From assembly GCF_051278035.1 (NCBI RefSeq), contig NZ_JBNMNU010000176.1, positions 1 to 8,661 on the forward strand: a stretch of 8,661 nucleotides of DNA. Direction: 5' to 3'. Positions 1 through 6,720 of this stretch are shown piece by piece (the first letter of the stretch is position 1; each line of letters opens with the position of its first letter). The position numbers were made by a program, and so were the translations under genes. The notes beneath the pieces were generated by a model. That model was not told where the DNA came from and did not search any database. It saw only the letters and a program-made list of their open reading frames with translations. The stretch comes from Clostridium_AD sp051278035. Its GTDB lineage: Bacteria; Bacillota; Clostridia; Clostridiales; Clostridiaceae.

Positions 1-623
1 GTATTATGGTTTCTATAACTAACAGTGAAAATCAGACCATTTCATTAGTTAAAAGAATAAATACTAGGACCGTAAATCTTCGTAAGGTTTCTATGATAAA
101 CAATCTCTCCAGGGAAATAGTTTTAAATCCACTATCCATGGAAGATATGAGAAAAAAAATAAAGTATATTGATAGTATACCTCCTTATTCTCAACTCACA
201 ACAACATTTTTTTCTGCTTTATGTTCTGGATCTTTCACCTTGCTTTTTGGTGGAAGTTATAAAGACTTTTTTGTAGCTTTTCTTATTGGAGCTCTTATAA
301 GTTTAATAGGAGGATTTTTAGATAAATTTGAGGTAAATAGTTTTTTAAAAAATATGCTAGGCGGTGCTTTGGCTGCCATAATAGCCCTTATAGCTACATC
401 TTTAAACTTTACTGGTAATATGGATACTATTATAATAGGATCTATAATGATATTAGTCCCGGGGATTTCCATAACAAACGCAATAAGAGATACTATTGCG
501 GGTGATCTAGTTGCTGGTGTATCAAGATCAATAGAAGCACTTTTTGTAGCAATGGCCATAGCTGCAGGCACAAGTATAGTTTTCAAAATATGGGTATTGT
601 TATTTGGAGGTGCATTAATATGA
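1..623 (+). CDS. Threonine/serine exporter family protein, N-terminal-type half (ThrE_1/DUF1212-like), 5' end cut by window
   Basis: Integral membrane protein of the ThrE family, whose founding member exports threonine and serine from Corynebacterium. In this organism the transporter is split over two genes, and this is the first. The frame is open to the left edge, and the Met at position 6 is almost certainly internal: family members have about 50 more N-terminal residues leading into the IMVSI segment seen here. Counting from that Met, a soluble stretch (about 1-60, with VKRINTRTVNL) is followed by roughly five hydrophobic segments near 67-84, 88-104, 116-134, 140-156 and 176-200. A loop motif, ILVPGISITNAIRD (149-162), sits between segments four and five and is typical of this domain. 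The TGA stop overlaps the ATG of the next gene in ATGA, so the two are probably translationally coupled and form one complex. The substrate is inferred from the family; only the membrane topology and motifs are visible. Confidence 0.88.
   Translation, partial: IMVSITNSENQTISLVKRINTRTVNLRKVSMINNLSREIVLNPLSMEDMRKKIKYIDSIPPYSQLTTTFFSALCSGSFTLLFGGSYKDFFVAFLIGALISLIGGFLDKFEVNSFLKNMLGGALAAIIALIATSLNFTGNMDTIIIGSIMILVPGISITNAIRDTIAGDLVAGVSRSIEALFVAMAIAAGTSIVFKIWVLLFGGALI
606..610 (+). promoter_or_regulatory. Ribosome binding site that fixes the start of the ThrE_2-like gene
   Basis: A GGAGG lies inside the last codons of the upstream gene, 9 bases before the ATG at 620. An in-frame ATG further upstream (590) has no such site and would add ten residues not expected in the family, so 620 is the preferred start. 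Confidence 0.8.
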
Positions 624-1054
624 TTCTAAGTTCATTATATGCTCTTTTAAGTTCTCTTGGTTTTGGAGGGATTTTCAATATAAGAGGTAAAAACTTAATT
701 ATAGCGTCAATTGGAGGAGGTCTAAGTTGGTTTACCTATCTTCTCTCAGGAAAACTACAACCATCCTTAATTTTTTCTCTATTTCTCGCTTCAATGGTGG
801 GGAGTATTTACTCAGAATTAATGGCAAGAATTTATAAGAATCCTGTAACAATATTTATAATCTGTTCAATTATTCCTCTTGTTCCTGGTGGTGGAATGTA
901 TTATACAACTCTTGAGGCAGTAAAAGGAAATTTCGATGCTGCTCTATCCAAAGGCGTCGTAACTCTATTTAGTGCAGGTGCAATTGCAATTGGTATAGTT
1001 TTTGTGTCTTCAATTAGTACAATTTTAATGAAACTAAAAAAAACAAAGAAGTAA
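620..1054 (+). CDS. Threonine/serine exporter family protein, C-terminal-type half (ThrE_2/DUF3815-like)
   Basis: Second half of the split ThrE-type exporter, 144 residues, which is the usual size for stand-alone ThrE_2 proteins. About five hydrophobic segments lie near residues 1-18, 25-42, 48-66, 76-92 and 112-136, and the tail is basic (KLKKTKK), consistent with a cytoplasmic C terminus. The hallmark motif PLVPGGGMYYT (86-96) is present and matches in position the ILVPG loop of the upstream partner, as expected if the two domains are related by ancient duplication. The start at 620 was chosen because it has a GGAGG 9 bases upstream and overlaps the partner's stop codon as ATGA; both features imply coupled translation at similar amounts. 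The family is confident. Threonine or serine as the true substrate is inference, since related split pairs have also been linked to export of other small acids. The stop codon lies within the stem of the downstream terminator. Confidence 0.88.
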   Translation: MILSSLYALLSSLGFGGIFNIRGKNLIIASIGGGLSWFTYLLSGKLQPSLIFSLFLASMVGSIYSELMARIYKNPVTIFIICSIIPLVPGGGMYYTTLEAVKGNFDAALSKGVVTLFSAGAIAIGIVFVSSISTILMKLKKTKK

Positions 1055-1085
1055 ATTTGACACCAAATTTACTTCTTTGTTTTTT
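1038..1085. terminator. Bidirectional intrinsic terminator shared by the exporter pair and the CsoR-family gene
   Basis: Perfect hairpin: arms 1043-1058 and 1065-1080 pair over 16 bp around a 6-base loop (GACACC), and flanking A and T runs extend pairing to about 21 bp (1038-1085). A T run follows the stem on the plus strand (1080-1085), and an A run precedes it (1036-1042), which reads as a U run on the minus strand. It can therefore stop transcription from both sides. The exporter gene's stop codon is inside the left arm, and the repressor gene's stop overlaps the right edge. Confidence 0.92.
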
Positions 1086-1371
1086 ATTTTAGGAACATAA
1101 GGAAAGTTGAAACAAGCTCTTGAATTTTTTCCTCTTCAACTGGGTCATCTTCATGTATAAGGCAATTTTTTGTATATCTTTCTAAAACTAGCCCTCCCAC
1201 TTTAGTCATAGCAGAGCGTACTGCAGCCACTTGCACCAATATATTTTTGCAGCAAGTTTCACTGTTCACCATTTTTTCTATACCTTTAACCTGACCTTCA
1301 ATTTTTCTTAATCTAATTTGAATGTCATGAACTAGTTCATCATCCATTGACATATCCTTTTCTTCAGTCAT
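1084..1371 (-). CDS. CsoR/FrmR-family (DUF156) transcriptional repressor with a Cys-Tyr-Cys rather than Cys-His-Cys site
   Basis: Small all-helical DNA-binding protein of 95 residues, a usual length for this family of tetrameric repressors that sense Cu(I), Ni, formaldehyde or persulfides. The first helix has the signature RLRKIEGQVKGIEKMV (20-35), then a Cys pair (C40, C41), the core helix VQVAAVRSAMTKVGGLVLERYTKNC (46-70) and an acidic C-terminal helix. In Cu(I)-sensing CsoR the ligands are Cys, His and Cys, with His 25 and the second Cys 29 residues after the first. Counting from C41, position 66 is Tyr and position 70 is Cys. The two Cys are kept but the His is lost, as in the persulfide sensor CstR. 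The inducer is thus unknown and unlikely to be copper by the standard mode. Start: GGGAG lies 7 bases before the ATG. The gene is monocistronic, bounded by its own promoter and the shared terminator, and no copper, nickel or sulfur gene is adjacent. Confidence 0.9.
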   Translation of the reverse strand: MTEEKDMSMDDELVHDIQIRLRKIEGQVKGIEKMVNSETCCKNILVQVAAVRSAMTKVGGLVLERYTKNCLIHEDDPVEEEKIQELVSTFLMFLK

Positions 1372-1408
1372 TTTATCACTCCCATATGCTATATTAGAGG
1401 CAGAGACT

Positions 1409-1431
1409 ATAGTACCCCGTATAGGTACTAT
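1409..1431. promoter_or_regulatory. Candidate operator of the CsoR-family repressor
   Basis: Perfect 8-bp inverted repeat, ATAGTACC at 1409-1416 and GGTACTAT at 1424-1431, around a 7-base centre (CCGTATA). TACC(C)...GGTA with A/T-rich flanks is the general form of operators bound by CsoR-class tetramers. It lies just downstream of the predicted -10 box of the repressor gene, over the expected transcription start, where a bound protein would block initiation. Autoregulation is inferred from this placement. Confidence 0.65.
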
Positions 1432-1435
1432 TGTA

Positions 1436-1464
1436 AGTATAACATCCTACTTTACACAAATCAA
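1436..1464 (-). promoter_or_regulatory. Predicted sigma-A-type promoter of the CsoR-family gene
   Basis: Read on the minus strand, a -35 box TTGATT (1464-1459; 4 of 6 consensus bases) and a -10 box TATACT (1441-1436; 5 of 6) are separated by exactly 17 bases. Transcription would begin near 1429-1430, giving a leader of about 58 bases that starts inside the inverted repeat. A weaker alternative (TTACAA, 16 bases, TACTAT) overlaps the repeat itself. Confidence 0.6.
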
Positions 1465-1477
1465 GATATAAAAATGC

Positions 1478-1513
1478 AAAAACAACATAATACTTAGCTA
1501 TTATGCTGTTTTT
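1478..1513 (-). terminator. Intrinsic terminator after aspS, end of the rel-to-aspS operon
   Basis: Inverted repeat with arms 1499-1513 and 1478-1492 around a 6-base loop (1493-1498). In the minus-strand transcript all 15 positions pair, one as G-U. The 3' arm ends in UUUUU, and a second U run follows a few bases later. It begins 25 bases past the aspS stop codon. The 167-base gap between aspS and the CsoR-family gene is fully accounted for by this terminator, the promoter and the candidate operator. Confidence 0.85.
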
Positions 1514-1538
1514 ATTTAAACTATATGCTTTTGGTGTA

Positions 1539-3323
1539 TTATTTCTTTAGGTCTGTTTTTGTAATTCCAAGTTCTTGAAGCTGTTTATCATCAACCACAT
1601 TTGGTGCTTCAGACATTGGACAATAAGCGTTTTGATTCTTAGGGAAAGCAATTACATCTTTAATATTTTCAGTTCCTGCTAAGAACATTACAATTCTGTC
1701 TAATCCAAAGGCAAGTCCGCCGTGTGGTGGTGGACCATATTTAAATGATTCCAGCAAGAATCCAAATCTTTCCCATGCTTTCTCCTGAGTAAATCCTAAG
1801 ACTTTAAACATAGTTTCTTGCAAATTAGCATCATGTATTCTTATACTGCCTCCACCTAACTCTTCACCGTTTAACACTATATCGTAGGCTTTAGCACGAA
1901 CCCTGCCTGGATCTGATTCTAGATACTGTAAATCCTCATCCATAGGCATTGTGAAAGGATGGTGTGCTGCTATAAATCTATTTTCTTCTTCGTTATAATC
2001 TACCAGTGGAAACTGTGTAACCCATACAAAATTAAATTCCTTATTATCTTTTAAAATTTCAACTTCTTTTGCTACCTGTAATCTTAATGCACCTAACGCT
2101 TGTAACACAACTCTATCTTTATCTGCAACTATTAGTACTAAGTCTCCTGTTTTTGCCTCTACCTTGTCTAAGATAGATTGCATTTGCGACTCATTCAAGA
2201 ACTTAGATATAGGTGATTTAGTTCCCTCTTCTTTACATGCAATCCATGCGAGACCTTTTGCTTTATAAGTCTTAACAAATTCACCTAATTTGTCTAATTT
2301 CTTTCTACCCATGTCTGCAGAATTTGCTACTTTTATAGCTCTTACTGAGCCACCATTAGCTATGGCATTAATAAATACCACAAATTCACATTCACGTGAT
2401 TCTTCAGTAATATCAACTATTTCCATTCCAAATCTTAGATCCGGTTTGTCAGAACCATACTTATTCATAGCCTCTTTGTAGGTTATTCTTTTTATAGGAA
2501 GAATAACATCCTCATTTACTACTTCTTTAAATAATTTTTTAATCAAGGCCTCATTTACTGCTATAACATCATCTTCCTCAACAAAGGACATTTCTATATC
2601 TATTTGCGTAAACTCCGGTTGTCTATTCGCTCTTAAATCTTCATCTCTAAAACATCTTGCTATTTGGTAGTACTTATCATATCCAGATACCATTAATAAT
2701 TGTTTAAAAAGTTGTGGTGATTGTGGAAGTGCGTAGAACATTCCAGGATAATTTCTACTAGGAACTAAATAATCACGCGCTCCCTCAGGAGTACTTTTTG
2801 TAAGCATAGGTGTTTCTATTTCTAAAAACCCGTTCTGATCTAAAAAGTCTCTAACAACTTTAGCTGTTTTATGACGTATCATAAAGATTTTTTGCATATC
2901 AGGTCTTCTTAAATCAAGATATCTATATTTTAGACGTACATTTTCTGAAGCGTCTAAATCTTCTTTTATATAGATAGGTGGAGTTTCTGATTTCGATAAA
3001 ATCTTGATGTTTTTACCTTGAAGCTCTACTTGGCCTGTAATCATATTATTATTAGGATCTTGCCTTTTAATAATTACACCAGTTACTGCAATGCAGTACT
3101 CTGATTTTACTAAATCTGCCTTTATAAAAGCCTCTTTGTCTATTTCTTCTCCAAATACTAATTGTAGAAGTCCTGTTCTGTCTCTCAAATCGATAAAAAC
3201 AAGGCCGCCTAGGTTTCTTTTCCTTTGTGCCCAACCCATAACTGTCACTTCATTTGCTATGTGTGTTTCTCGAAGATCTCCGCACATATTAGTTCTCTTT
3301 AATCCTTCTAATGCTTCTGCCAT
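1539..3323 (-). CDS. aspS: Aspartyl-tRNA synthetase, bacterial type
   Basis: Class II synthetase that charges tRNA-Asp with aspartate in the cytoplasm. The 594-residue length is normal for the bacterial form. Domains in order: N-terminal anticodon-binding OB fold (about 1-110, with WAQRKRNLGGLVFIDLRD); catalytic core with motif 1 (GFLEIETPMLTKSTPEGARD, 165-184), the aspartate-pocket QSPQ (201-204) and motif 2 FRDEDLRANRQPEFTQID (225-242); a GAD insertion domain (about 290-425), present only in bacterial-type enzymes; then HHPFTMP (454-460) and motif 3 GLAFGLDRIVMF (536-547). Motif 2 reads RAN where many bacteria have RAD; I do not know whether this matters. Leu38 in the OB loop is the residue found in E. 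coli AspRS, where non-discriminating enzymes such as that of Pseudomonas have His, which weakly favours a tRNA-Asp-specific enzyme. It starts 24 bases after hisS, with GGGAGG 11 bases before the ATG, and is the last gene of the operon. Confidence 0.98.
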   Translation of the reverse strand: MAEALEGLKRTNMCGDLRETHIANEVTVMGWAQRKRNLGGLVFIDLRDRTGLLQLVFGEEIDKEAFIKADLVKSEYCIAVTGVIIKRQDPNNNMITGQVELQGKNIKILSKSETPPIYIKEDLDASENVRLKYRYLDLRRPDMQKIFMIRHKTAKVVRDFLDQNGFLEIETPMLTKSTPEGARDYLVPSRNYPGMFYALPQSPQLFKQLLMVSGYDKYYQIARCFRDEDLRANRQPEFTQIDIEMSFVEEDDVIAVNEALIKKLFKEVVNEDVILPIKRITYKEAMNKYGSDKPDLRFGMEIVDITEESRECEFVVFINAIANGGSVRAIKVANSADMGRKKLDKLGEFVKTYKAKGLAWIACKEEGTKSPISKFLNESQMQSILDKVEAKTGDLVLIVADKDRVVLQALGALRLQVAKEVEILKDNKEFNFVWVTQFPLVDYNEEENRFIAAHHPFTMPMDEDLQYLESDPGRVRAKAYDIVLNGEELGGGSIRIHDANLQETMFKVLGFTQEKAWERFGFLLESFKYGPPPHGGLAFGLDRIVMFLAGTENIKDVIAFPKNQNAYCPMSEAPNVVDDKQLQELGITKTDLKK

Positions 3324-3347
3324 TTTATTTCATTCCTCCCTAAAACC

Positions 3348-4601
3348 TTAATACTTAACTATATTAACAATTTCTTCTAAGTTATCTAAGTTAATTTCAA
3401 ACTGCTGTCCGTCGGACATTCTTTTTATTTTAGCATTTCTACTTTGAATTTCATCCTCGCCTAAAACAATTGTAAAAGATGCTCCTACTTTATTAGCATA
3501 TTTCATTTGGGCTTTTACACTACGCTCCATATGATCACCTTCACACTTAATTCCCTTTTCTCTTAAATCATTTACTATCTTAATTGCTTGATTTTTTGAC
3601 TCCTCATGCATTGAACCAACATAAAGCTCCATGTAATTTTCTTTTGGAATTTCTATATCATTTTCTTCAAGAGACATTAACAGTCTTTCTATTCCCATAC
3701 CAAAACCCATTGATGGCAAATTCGGTCCACCTATTTCATGAATTAAATTATCATATCTTCCACCACCACAAATCGCAATACCGGTTTTGTCATGTACTTC
3801 AAATACAGTCTTAGTGTAGTAATCAAGTCCTCTTACTATATGTGGATCCACTTTATAGTCTATATCCATAATACTCAGATATTTCTTCAAACTTTCAAAG
3901 TGAGCCGAACATTCCTCGCATATATAATCCGATATAATTGGTGCACCACTAACTAATTCCTTACAACTATTAACTTTGCAATCCAGAATTCTAAGTGGAT
4001 TTTTTTCAAATCTACTTACACAAGTACCACAAAGTTCATCAAGTTTAGGCTCTAAAAATATTTTTAATGCTTCATTATATTTTTTTCTACAGTCAGGACA
4101 TCCCATACTGTTAATTTTGAGCTGCACACCATTTATTCCAAGCTCACTATATATTCTCATAACAAGGCTAATTACCTCAGCATCTACGGAAGCTTCTTTT
4201 GAGCCACAAACCTCAACTCCAAACTGATGATGCTCCCTAAATCTTCCTTTTTGCATTTTTTCATATCTAAAACAAGGTGTAAAATAATACAACTTTGTAG
4301 GTTGTACCTCATTAAAAAGACCATTCTCTATAAAAGCTCTAATTGCAGGTGCTGTCCCCTCTGGTTTAAGTGTAATACTTCTTCCACCCTTATCCTCGAA
4401 TGTGTACATTTCTTTTTGTACCACATCTGTAGTTTCCCCTACTCCTCTTATAAATAGCTCAGTATTTTCAAACATAGGTGTTCTAATTTCCGTGCAACCA
4501 TATACGGAACAAATCTTCCTAAATAAATTTTCTACATACTGCCATTTGTAAGCATTTTCGGGTAACATATCCTTAGTCCCCTTAGGTGCTTGAATATTCA
4601 T
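3348..4601 (-). CDS. hisS: Histidyl-tRNA synthetase
   Basis: Class II synthetase that attaches histidine to tRNA-His; 417 residues, typical length. The N terminus APKGTKDMLP (5-14) and motif 1 region IRTPMFENTELF (39-50) are standard, followed by TLKPEGTAPAIRA (77-89). Motif 2 is FRYEKMQKGRFREHHQFGVE (111-130), the histidine-specific loops are VRGLDYYTKTVFE (256-268) and CGGGRYD (278-284), and motif 3 is GFGMGIERL (299-307). A C-terminal anticodon-binding domain (about 325-417) completes it. The insertion between motif 2 and the VRGLDYY loop carries CxxC pairs at 168/171, 191/194 and 228/231 plus C208 and C213, which looks like a structural zinc site; E. coli HisRS lacks these. The AAGGAGG site is about 6 bases before the ATG. 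Only 22 bases separate it from hemZ, too little for the T-box leader that precedes hisS-aspS in Bacillus, so regulation must come from the operon promoter outside the window. Confidence 0.98.
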   Translation of the reverse strand: MNIQAPKGTKDMLPENAYKWQYVENLFRKICSVYGCTEIRTPMFENTELFIRGVGETTDVVQKEMYTFEDKGGRSITLKPEGTAPAIRAFIENGLFNEVQPTKLYYFTPCFRYEKMQKGRFREHHQFGVEVCGSKEASVDAEVISLVMRIYSELGINGVQLKINSMGCPDCRKKYNEALKIFLEPKLDELCGTCVSRFEKNPLRILDCKVNSCKELVSGAPIISDYICEECSAHFESLKKYLSIMDIDYKVDPHIVRGLDYYTKTVFEVHDKTGIAICGGGRYDNLIHEIGGPNLPSMGFGMGIERLLMSLEENDIEIPKENYMELYVGSMHEESKNQAIKIVNDLREKGIKCEGDHMERSVKAQMKYANKVGASFTIVLGEDEIQSRNAKIKRMSDGQQFEINLDNLEEIVNIVKY

Positions 4602-4623
4602 TTTGTCCCTCCTTTTATCTCAT

Positions 4624-6051
4624 CTAATTATACAGAGTATCTAGTAGTGCAATTTTCCTTTCCACCATTTCATCTATACGTTTTATATACTCTCTAACAT
4701 CTTTAACATTGGCAAATCTTTCATGCCTGTTTTCTTCTAAAAAAACAACTTTGCAAACCGCATCTGCACCAAGTGCAATGATTGTTTGCTTTTCCTCAAT
4801 CATTTGAATATTGTATATCCCCTCTTTACCAGGTATTTTATATCCTATGTTCTCCATGTTACCCACCATATTTTTCTGTCTGTACATATAATAGGGTTCC
4901 ATATGAAGTTTTTTAGATAAATCTACAGTTTGCTTATACATTTCATTTAATTCTTCTTGACCCGGAACTTCAAACTTATAATTATTGAGCATACTTTCAT
5001 GAAGCTTTGAACCTCTTTTTATGGAGAGGCCATGAATCGTAATGCTATCAGGTTTAATCTTAGATATTTCATGACAAGTTTTTATCATATGTGAAATTTT
5101 TTCGCCAGGAAGACCTACAATTAAATCCATATTTATATTATCAAAACCCAGTTCTCTAGCCATATTAAATTTTTCGGTAACACTATCAACAGAATGATTC
5201 CTACCAATTAATTTTAACGTATCATCATTCATAGTCTGAGGATTAATACTTATTCTATGTACTCCATAACTTTTCATACTATTTAACTTTTCAACGGTTA
5301 TACTGTCTGGTCTTCCACATTCTACTGTAAATTCCTTAACTTTATTGCCTACAATAAAAGCTTGGTATATAGACTCCATTATACCTTCAAACTGCTCATT
5401 ATTTACAGAAGTGGGAGTACCCCCTCCAAAATATACACATTCAATATTTAGATGCTTTTCTTTAATGTATGCACTTATACTCTCAATCTCGTGTGACAAA
5501 GCCTTAAGATAAGGGTCTACTACGGTTTTACAACTATCTATAGGATTTGAGGTGAAAGAACAGTATAAACATCTTGTGGGACAAAATGGCATACCAATGT
5601 AAACACTTATGTTATCTTTCTTTGTGTTTACAATGTTATGCTCAAACTTTGCAACATCAATACAAAGTCTCGCTTTATCCTCTCTTGCAACATTTTTATC
5701 TTTGAACTCAGCGATGATTGTTTCATCAGTTGCACCATCTTGTAATCTCTCTAGAGCCCTTTTAGAAGGTCTTATTCCTATTAGTGTACCCCAAGGAAGC
5801 ACACTAGTAGCATTTTTTGAAAAATGTAAAAATACAGCTTTTTTTACTTCTTCCTTAATTTTATAATTTTTATTAATTATATACTCATAACTTTCATCTT
5901 TAAAATATATTTTTATTACATCTTCCGAAACTTCAATATTAAAATCATAACCTTCTTCTACAAATTTGATTTCTGGTAATAAGTAGAATAAATTAATAAT
6001 TTGATATACATCATAATTAAATTTAGAATTGTTTAATTTTACCTTTATCAT
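4624..6051 (-). CDS. hemZ: HemZ-type radical SAM protein (oxygen-independent coproporphyrinogen III oxidase family)
   Basis: Radical SAM enzyme of the HemN superfamily, HemZ branch, 475 residues as expected. An N-terminal region (about 1-145) specific to HemZ contains PWGTLIGIRPSK (86-97). The radical SAM core follows: CPTRCLYCSF (157-166) supplies the three Cys (157, 161, 164) that bind the 4Fe-4S cluster, GGGTPT (209-214) contacts SAM, and VECGRPDSI (243-251) is characteristic of HemZ. INPQT (269-273) and DLIVGLPGE (309-317) are shared with HemN. The C-terminal YYMYRQKNMVGNMENIGY (387-404) is also HemZ-like. The reaction usually assigned is oxygen-free decarboxylation of coproporphyrinogen III in haem synthesis, but this is not firmly shown for HemZ, and many carriers are anaerobes with little haem. 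AAGGAG lies 5 bases before the ATG. The 50-base gap before it is the widest in the operon. No other haem gene is near. Confidence 0.93.
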   Translation of the reverse strand: MIKVKLNNSKFNYDVYQIINLFYLLPEIKFVEEGYDFNIEVSEDVIKIYFKDESYEYIINKNYKIKEEVKKAVFLHFSKNATSVLPWGTLIGIRPSKRALERLQDGATDETIIAEFKDKNVAREDKARLCIDVAKFEHNIVNTKKDNISVYIGMPFCPTRCLYCSFTSNPIDSCKTVVDPYLKALSHEIESISAYIKEKHLNIECVYFGGGTPTSVNNEQFEGIMESIYQAFIVGNKVKEFTVECGRPDSITVEKLNSMKSYGVHRISINPQTMNDDTLKLIGRNHSVDSVTEKFNMARELGFDNINMDLIVGLPGEKISHMIKTCHEISKIKPDSITIHGLSIKRGSKLHESMLNNYKFEVPGQEELNEMYKQTVDLSKKLHMEPYYMYRQKNMVGNMENIGYKIPGKEGIYNIQMIEEKQTIIALGADAVCKVVFLEENRHERFANVKDVREYIKRIDEMVERKIALLDTLYN

Positions 6052-6101
6052 TTTAACTCCTTAATGTAATATAGCTTATGTATTTATTTTTATACACTAT
6101 A

Positions 6102-6710
6102 TCAATCCTGTAAAAAAGGATTATTTAATTTTTCATTGTTTATTGTACTAATTTGTTCGTGACCAGGATACACTATAGTATCCCCTGGCAAAGTTAATAG
6201 CTTTGATTTGATGCTAGTAATTATACTTCCGAAATCTCCTCCTGCAAAATCTGTTCTTCCTATTGAGCCGGCAAAAAGAGTATCTCCAGTAAAAACACAG
6301 TTTTGAACTAAAAAGCACATACCACCCGGTGTATGACCTGGAGTTTCTATACAAGTAATCTCTAAATTTTCAATCTTTATTATGTCATCATGTTTTAGTA
6401 ATTTATCTGCTCCACCTTTAATAAGAGGTCCAAATAAATGCTCTCCTTTAGTTATTAAATCATCGTCTAGTTTACTTATACATACTGTTGCCTTTGTAAT
6501 AGTTTTGAGCTCTGCCACACCTGTTGTATGATCTAAATGTCCGTGAGTCAAAATTATATACTTAACACTAGCACCCATAGTATCTATAGTGCGAGCTATA
6601 TTATCTACATCTCCACCGGGGTCTAACACCACAGCTTCCTTGGTATTTTCATCCATTACAATATAGCAGTTTGATCCATATATTCCTGTTACAAGTCTTT
6701 TAATTTCCAT
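6102..6710 (-). CDS. MBL-fold metallo-hydrolase, glyoxalase II / YcbL (GloC)-like
   Basis: Cytoplasmic metallo-beta-lactamase-fold hydrolase of 202 residues. The complete two-metal site is visible: THGHLDH (55-61) gives H56, H58, D60 and H61, GHTPGG (125-130) gives H126, GDTLF (142-146) gives the bridging D143, and YPGHE (181-185) gives H184. GRTDFAGGD (151-159) is shared with YcbL-type type II glyoxalases, which cleave S-lactoylglutathione. The longer C-terminal substrate-binding domain of classical GloB is absent, matching the short YcbL group. Most clostridia lack glutathione, so the real substrate may be another thioester or ester; this cannot be read from the sequence. AGGAGGT lies 5 bases before the ATG, and the stop codon of dtd forms part of it, so translation of the two is probably linked. 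Placement between dtd and hemZ is the usual clostridial order. Confidence 0.92.
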   Translation of the reverse strand: MEIKRLVTGIYGSNCYIVMDENTKEAVVLDPGGDVDNIARTIDTMGASVKYIILTHGHLDHTTGVAELKTITKATVCISKLDDDLITKGEHLFGPLIKGGADKLLKHDDIIKIENLEITCIETPGHTPGGMCFLVQNCVFTGDTLFAGSIGRTDFAGGDFGSIITSIKSKLLTLPGDTIVYPGHEQISTINNEKLNNPFLQD

Positions 6711-6720
6711 TCGATACCTC

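Noticed and set aside
257..586. Open frame of about 109 codons on the minus strand opposite the first exporter gene.
   Set aside because: It mirrors a membrane-protein gene, has no ribosome binding site or recognisable motif, and lies wholly inside a well-supported gene.
1389..1412. Second inverted repeat (CTATA...TATAG) in the leader of the CsoR-family gene.
   Set aside because: Arms are only 5 bp of A/T-rich sequence, and it overlaps the much better 8-bp repeat.
2290..4457. Several plus-strand open frames of 60-86 codons opposite aspS and hisS.
   Set aside because: All lie antisense within conserved synthetase genes, and none resembles a known protein.
4602..4623. T-box riboswitch before hisS.
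   Set aside because: The gap is 22 bases and holds only the ribosome binding site; a T-box leader needs well over 100 bases.
6052..6101. Possible hairpin or internal promoter in the 50-base gap before hemZ (minus strand TGTAT...ATACA with outer TATAG...CTATA; TATATT as a -10 box).
   Set aside because: Pairing is short, all A/T-rich and bulged, with no U run. The -10-like box has no acceptable -35 at 16-18 bases. Chance similarity in AT-rich DNA is the simpler explanation.
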